15,666 bases of DNA from an uncultured Caryophanales bacterium (GTDB lineage Bacteria; Bacillota_I; Bacilli_A; RF39; UBA660): positions 1 to 15,666 of the forward strand of contig CAMNML010000016.1 in the NCBI GenBank assembly GCA_946544685.1, read 5' to 3'. Of the stretch, positions 12,808-15,666 are shown piece by piece. Position numbers and translations under genes: made by a program. The notes under the pieces were generated by a model. The model was given only the letters and a program-made list of their open reading frames with translations. It had not been told where the DNA came from and did no database searches. Numbering within the stretch: the stretch's first letter is position 1; every line of letters starts with the position of its first letter.

Positions 12808-13665
12808 GTGGGAAAGTATTCTATTAAGACACCTGATAAAGATTTCATTTTTTTGGATAGTAATCTTAATACGAAGGGTTCTAGAGTAAAAAAAATTGTA
12901 ATTGATAAGAAGGATGGTAAAAAGGCTTTTTTTAAATATGAAGGTAATGGTTATTTAGTTAGTGAAGCGTGTTCAGAAAAAATGAGTTATGAGATTGCGA
13001 AGGTTCTTGGTTATGATTGTGCAAGAATAGAGTTGGCTAGAGATAAAGAAGGAACACTTGGTGTATTAAATTATTTGTTTATTGATATAGGAAATACTGA
13101 GCATTTTGATGCGGTATCTTATTTAAATATTCATGATGCTGATAGACCTATGTTTTATACTATTTCAAATATAAAGAAAGTATTAGATGATCTTGATGTA
13201 AGTTTATTTAATGAATTTATAAAGGTTATGGTGTTTGATGCTTTAGTTGGCGAACAAGATAGACATGAAGAGAATTGGGGTATTGAGAGAATAAGTAATT
13301 CTTATAGATTTTCTCCATTATATGATAATGGATGTAATTTATTAAGAAATTTTAAGGATGAAAAATATGCTTTGGATTATTATAGTGGGAAAAAGGACTT
13401 TGATGCATATATTAATAAGTGTAAGTCTTTAATATACAGAGAGGATCATAAAGGACAGTATAAGCATTTTGAACTTATTAAATATTTAAATGATAATTAT
13501 CATGATTTAGTACAGAAAGAAATAAAAAATCTAAAGAAATTAACTGATGATAAGATAGAAGAAATTGTAGAAAAAATACCAGATGAGTTATTGACTAGTA
13601 AGCATAAAGAATATATAATAATTTACTTGAAAAAACGAAGAGATATACTTTTAGCAATTAATTAA
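12808..13665 (+). CDS. HipA-like (CtkA/HipT-type) kinase domain protein
   Basis: 285 residues. The HipA-type kinase core is clear: a nucleotide-binding Lys segment (AFFKYE, Lys43), Glu in a following helix (SEACSEKMSYEIA), the catalytic loop VGEQDRHEENWG (Asp151, Arg152, His153, Asn156) and the metal-binding PLYDNG (Asp173). It lacks the N-terminal subdomain of full HipA, like HipT or CtkA. Related kinases phosphorylate aminoacyl-tRNA synthetases or other host proteins and can arrest growth; the target here is unknown. Start is GTG 12808 after AAGGAAGGTGG. No HipB-type repressor gene is next to it; the HIRAN gene follows after 11 bp. Confidence 0.85.
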   Translation: MGKYSIKTPDKDFIFLDSNLNTKGSRVKKIVIDKKDGKKAFFKYEGNGYLVSEACSEKMSYEIAKVLGYDCARIELARDKEGTLGVLNYLFIDIGNTEHFDAVSYLNIHDADRPMFYTISNIKKVLDDLDVSLFNEFIKVMVFDALVGEQDRHEENWGIERISNSYRFSPLYDNGCNLLRNFKDEKYALDYYSGKKDFDAYINKCKSLIYREDHKGQYKHFELIKYLNDNYHDLVQKEIKNLKKLTDDKIEEIVEKIPDELLTSKHKEYIIIYLKKRRDILLAIN

Positions 13666-13676
13666 GGGGTGATTAT

Positions 13677-14357
13677 ATGAAAAATGAAATGTGGTTAATT
13701 TGGAAACATCCTGAAACGAGAAGAAGATATAGAATTGGAATTTTAAGTTATGAAAATGATATTTATACTTTTAGATATGTTAATCCAGAATTAGATGATG
13801 CCATTGTGGAGGGATTTGAATTTTTCCCTGGGTTTGAAAATCTTTATGAAATTTATGAAAGTAATGAATTATTTGCTAATATTGATACAAGATTGCCTAA
13901 TGTTGGTAGGGCAGATTATTTAGAAATTTTGAATTTATATAATTTGGAGAAGGATTCATCAAAATTAGAAATTTTAAGAGCAACAAAGGGAAGATTGTTG
14001 ACTGATAATTATGAGTTTGTTCCTGCATTTGATTCAAATAAAGTTGAATTTGATGTTGCTGGTACTAGACATTGTCCTGATGTGAAAAAATGTAAGGAAT
14101 TTATTAATGTTAATGATAAATTGTATCTAGAATTAGAACCTGATAATGAGTTCGATTCTAATGCTATTAAGGTTATTTTTATGAATGACGGCATCAAGTA
14201 TCATTTAGGATATGTCCCAAGATATTATTCATATAATTTGACAGAATTATTGAAAAAGAATGTTGAGTATTCAGCAATGATTCAAAGTTTAAATTTTGAA
14301 AGTGAAATTAATGACGAAGATATTACGGCTTATGTTAAATTGATTTTTAATAAATAG
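13677..14357 (+). CDS. HIRAN-domain protein with HipS-like N-terminal region
   Basis: 226 residues. Residues about 126-225 form a HIRAN domain: AGTRH (128-132), ELEPDNEFDSNAI (152-164) and LGYVPR (177-182). HIRAN binds DNA ends, including 3' single-stranded ends, in the helicase HLTF. The N-terminal 110 residues (YRIGILSYENDIYTFRY, ESNELFANIDTRLPNVGRADY) recall the small N-subdomain of HipA, which in HipBST systems is the separate antitoxin HipS. The product may therefore complete and restrain the upstream kinase; this is inference from pattern only. AGGGGTG gives the ribosome site and a strong terminator follows. It is the last gene before attR. Confidence 0.78.
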   Translation: MKNEMWLIWKHPETRRRYRIGILSYENDIYTFRYVNPELDDAIVEGFEFFPGFENLYEIYESNELFANIDTRLPNVGRADYLEILNLYNLEKDSSKLEILRATKGRLLTDNYEFVPAFDSNKVEFDVAGTRHCPDVKKCKEFINVNDKLYLELEPDNEFDSNAIKVIFMNDGIKYHLGYVPRYYSYNLTELLKKNVEYSAMIQSLNFESEINDEDITAYVKLIFNK

Positions 14358-14394
14358 AAATAACTTCGCGCCATCTTGGCGAGAAGTTATTTTT
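14358..14394 (+). terminator. Strong terminator at the right end of the element
   Basis: AAATAACTTC (14358-14367) pairs with GAAGTTATTT (14383-14392), with an inner CGCCA-TCT-TGGCG stem and T residues after it. The A-rich 5' side makes it usable in both directions, shielding the element from the interrupted amidase gene. Confidence 0.9.
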
Positions 14395-14407
14395 GTCTTA
14401 TGGGAGA
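14394..14407 (+). repeat. Copy of the recombinase-upstream motif near attR
   Basis: TGTCTTATGGGAGA is identical to the minus-strand sequence at 9894-9881 upstream of the recombinase gene. Fourteen exact bases at two functionally linked places suggest one binding protein. Confidence 0.65.
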
Positions 14408-14415
14408 ATTTATTT

Positions 14416-14444
14416 ACAATAACTTATATCACGAGGTGGGGATG
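14416..14444 (+). repeat. attR of the element
   Basis: Arm ACAATAACTTA (14416-14426), nine further bases to the inferred crossover at 14435/14436, core GAGGTGG (14433-14439), then GGATG leading into the amidase codons. It matches attL at 11 of 12 positions across GAGGTGGnGATG. Confidence 0.8.
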
Positions 14445-15538
14445 GTGCGGAGGTAATTTATGCACTTAGAAATAATAGTAGATTTGCTGATTTGATTGGT
14501 AATGAATTACAGAAGGAAGGACAAAATTTTAGGAAAGCATATCAAAGAAGATTACCATCTAATAGTAGTAAGGATTATTATTTTATTCATAGAAATACTG
14601 GTAATACAGAACCTGTTATTGTTGAATATGGATTTTTAGATAGTTCTAAGGATGATGTAAATCAATTAAAAAATAATTATAGAAATTTATCTGAGGCTGT
14701 TGTTAGAGCTGTTCTTGAATATACTGGTTATGAGAATCAACCGTCTAATACTGATTTATATGTTGTTAAAAAAGGTGACTCTTTATGGAGCATTGCTAAG
14801 AAATATGGAATAAGCGTAGATGAACTAAAGAGCTTAAATAATTTAAATAGTAATTTGCTTTCTATTGGTCAAACTTTAAAGATAAGTGGAGAACCTATTA
14901 CTAATAATGATATTTATATTGTTAAAAGAGGTGATTCTCTTTATAGTATTGCTTCTCGTTATGGTATTAGTGTAGATGTTTTAAGAAATTATAACAATTT
15001 AACTAGTAATAATTTAAGTGTCGGTCAACAGTTATATATACCTACAGGTCAGGATGCATCTGATTTGATTGGTACTGATTATGATACCTATATTGTTAAA
15101 TCTGGTGATACATTATTTAGTATTGCGAATGCATATAATACTAGCGTTAATAATATAAGAGATATTAATAATTTAGCTAGTGATACTTTGGTTGTTGGTC
15201 AACAATTATTAGTTCCTACTAATGAAGATATTATTGATACATCTATTGTTAATTTTACTAATTATAGGGTATTAGCGGGTGATACTTTATATAGTATTGC
15301 TGCTCGTAATAATATTAGTGTTGATGAACTTAAAAGTATTAATAATTTAACTAGTAATAATTTGAGTGTTAATCAGGTACTTAAGATTCCAGTTAGAGAG
15401 ACAACTATTTATACTGTAAAAATGGGAGATACATTATATAGTATAGCTAGAGAGTATAATACAAGTATTGATGAAATAATGAAAAAAAATAATTTAACAA
15501 GCAATTTGTTATCTATTGGTCAACAAATCATTTTATAG
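14436..15538 (+). pseudogene. 3' part of split amidase: amidase tail plus five LysM repeats
   Basis: Continues the amidase frame with GDGAEVIYALRNN, includes the catalytic Glu (IVEYGFLD, residue 151 of the rebuilt protein), then five LysM peptidoglycan/chitin-binding repeats, each with the GD(S/T)L(W/Y/F)SIA pattern, in about 180 to 454. The frame is open back to 14423 but has no good start; TTG at 14492 is the first candidate, and GGAGG at 14449 serves an out-of-frame ATG. A fragment without zinc ligands cannot hydrolyse, but could bind the wall if made. The intact 454-residue enzyme would be a LysM-targeted cell-wall hydrolase. Confidence 0.88.
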
Positions 15539-15558
15539 CACTATTAGTGCTTTTTTTC
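15537..15558 (+). terminator. Intrinsic terminator of the amidase gene
   Basis: AGCACT (15537-15542), loop ATT, AGTGCT (15546-15551), then seven T residues. It starts within the stop codon. Confidence 0.8.
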
Positions 15559-15567
15559 TTTTAATTA

Positions 15568-15596
15568 TTGATATTTTTGTTTTGTTATGTTATAAT
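15568..15596 (+). promoter_or_regulatory. Promoter of tRNA-Trp
   Basis: TTGATA (15568-15573), 17-bp spacer, TATAAT (15591-15596), ending 17 bp before the tRNA 5' end. Confidence 0.8.
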
Positions 15597-15613
15597 TTAT
15601 TTGCTTTTGAATT

Positions 15614-15666
15614 AGGGGCGTAGTTAAATGGTATAATAATGGTCTCCAAAACCACTGTTGGGAGTT
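15614..15666 (+). tRNA. tRNA-Trp (CCA), cut by the window end
   Basis: Starts AGGGGCG like bacterial tRNA-Trp, with the D-loop TAGTTAAATGGTATAATA and the anticodon loop CTCCAAA (anticodon CCA, 15646-15648). The T-arm starts GGGAGTT and is cut off. A CCA anticodon reads UGG; the recombinase gene's TGA stop is consistent with the standard code. Confidence 0.93.

Larger units (their letters stand above)
5888..14435. mobile_element. 8.5-kb serine-recombinase integrative element
   Basis: The boundaries come from the split amidase gene. GAGGTGG occurs at 5885-5891 and 14433-14439, and joining the flanks there restores an uninterrupted 454-codon frame across GGGDGAEV. Inside are a large serine recombinase, a Rep-like winged-helix protein, an SSB-like protein, an origin-like region and cargo (SEC-C nuclease, phosphoesterase, HipA-like kinase, HIRAN protein). 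No relaxase, coupling protein or conjugation genes are seen, so it is at most mobilisable in trans. The exact crossover base within the 7-bp core is inferred. Internal TnpX-type recombinase and short core identity fit the Tn4451/Tn5397 style of serine integration. Confidence 0.9.

Noticed and set aside
14443..14495. New short gene starting at the ATG behind GGAGG at 14449
   Set aside because: The frame closes after 11 codons and is out of frame with the amidase; the GGAGG is part of the amidase codons Ala-Glu-Val.

Overview
The window is strongly AT-rich DNA with Shine-Dalgarno leaders (AGGAGG type), TTGnnn/TATAAT promoters with 17-bp spacers, intrinsic terminators and TAA/TAG/TGA stops. This points to a low-GC Bacillota-type bacterium, probably an uncultured gut Bacilli or Clostridia lineage; that placement is inference. 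Three regions can be separated.

Region 1 (1-2950) is a modular accessory stretch. Three short relics of a SEC-C zinc motif (CxCGSGKKYKQCCG type), each followed by an intrinsic terminator, alternate with gene cassettes: one carries a short-chain dehydrogenase, the other an RBBP9-like hydrolase plus a split-barrel flavin-type protein. Each cassette is flanked on both sides by its own paired 10-12 bp repeats (TTACATACGTT, TTTAGATACC), and a third repeat pair (TTGTCCACATT) sits beside an apparently gene-less unit. No recombinase is visible in this region. It looks like a small array of mobile or accreted cassettes that I cannot assign to a known system.

Region 2 (2953-5887 and 14436-15666) is the chromosomal backbone, all on the + strand: a P-loop kinase, an unknown protein, a membrane-anchored tandem thioredoxin, a PH-like protein, a zinc amidase with five LysM repeats, and tRNA-Trp at the right edge.

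Region 3 (about 5888-14435) is an 8.5-kb integrated element that splits the amidase gene inside its catalytic domain, just after the second zinc-binding His. Joining the flanks across the shared GAGGTGG core restores a 454-codon amidase-LysM frame. The element encodes a large serine recombinase, and the rebuilt circular junction shows an 11-bp inverted repeat symmetric about the core, as expected of attP. It has two arms diverging from a 476-bp non-coding control/origin-like region with three contiguous 12-bp iterons, other repeats, strong hairpins and a terminator-like attenuator. The minus arm carries a winged-helix Rep-like protein, an SSB-like OB-fold protein, a 37-residue peptide, the recombinase and a 742-residue PD-(D/E)xK/SEC-C putative nuclease. 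The plus arm carries a small unknown acidic protein, a calcineurin-like phosphoesterase with a zinc ribbon, a HipA-like kinase lacking the HipA N-domain, and a HIRAN-domain protein. No relaxase or conjugation gene is present. The kinase/HIRAN pair, with the phosphoesterase next to it, is the best candidate for an undescribed toxin-antitoxin or defence system; the SEC-C nuclease is a second defence-like cargo.
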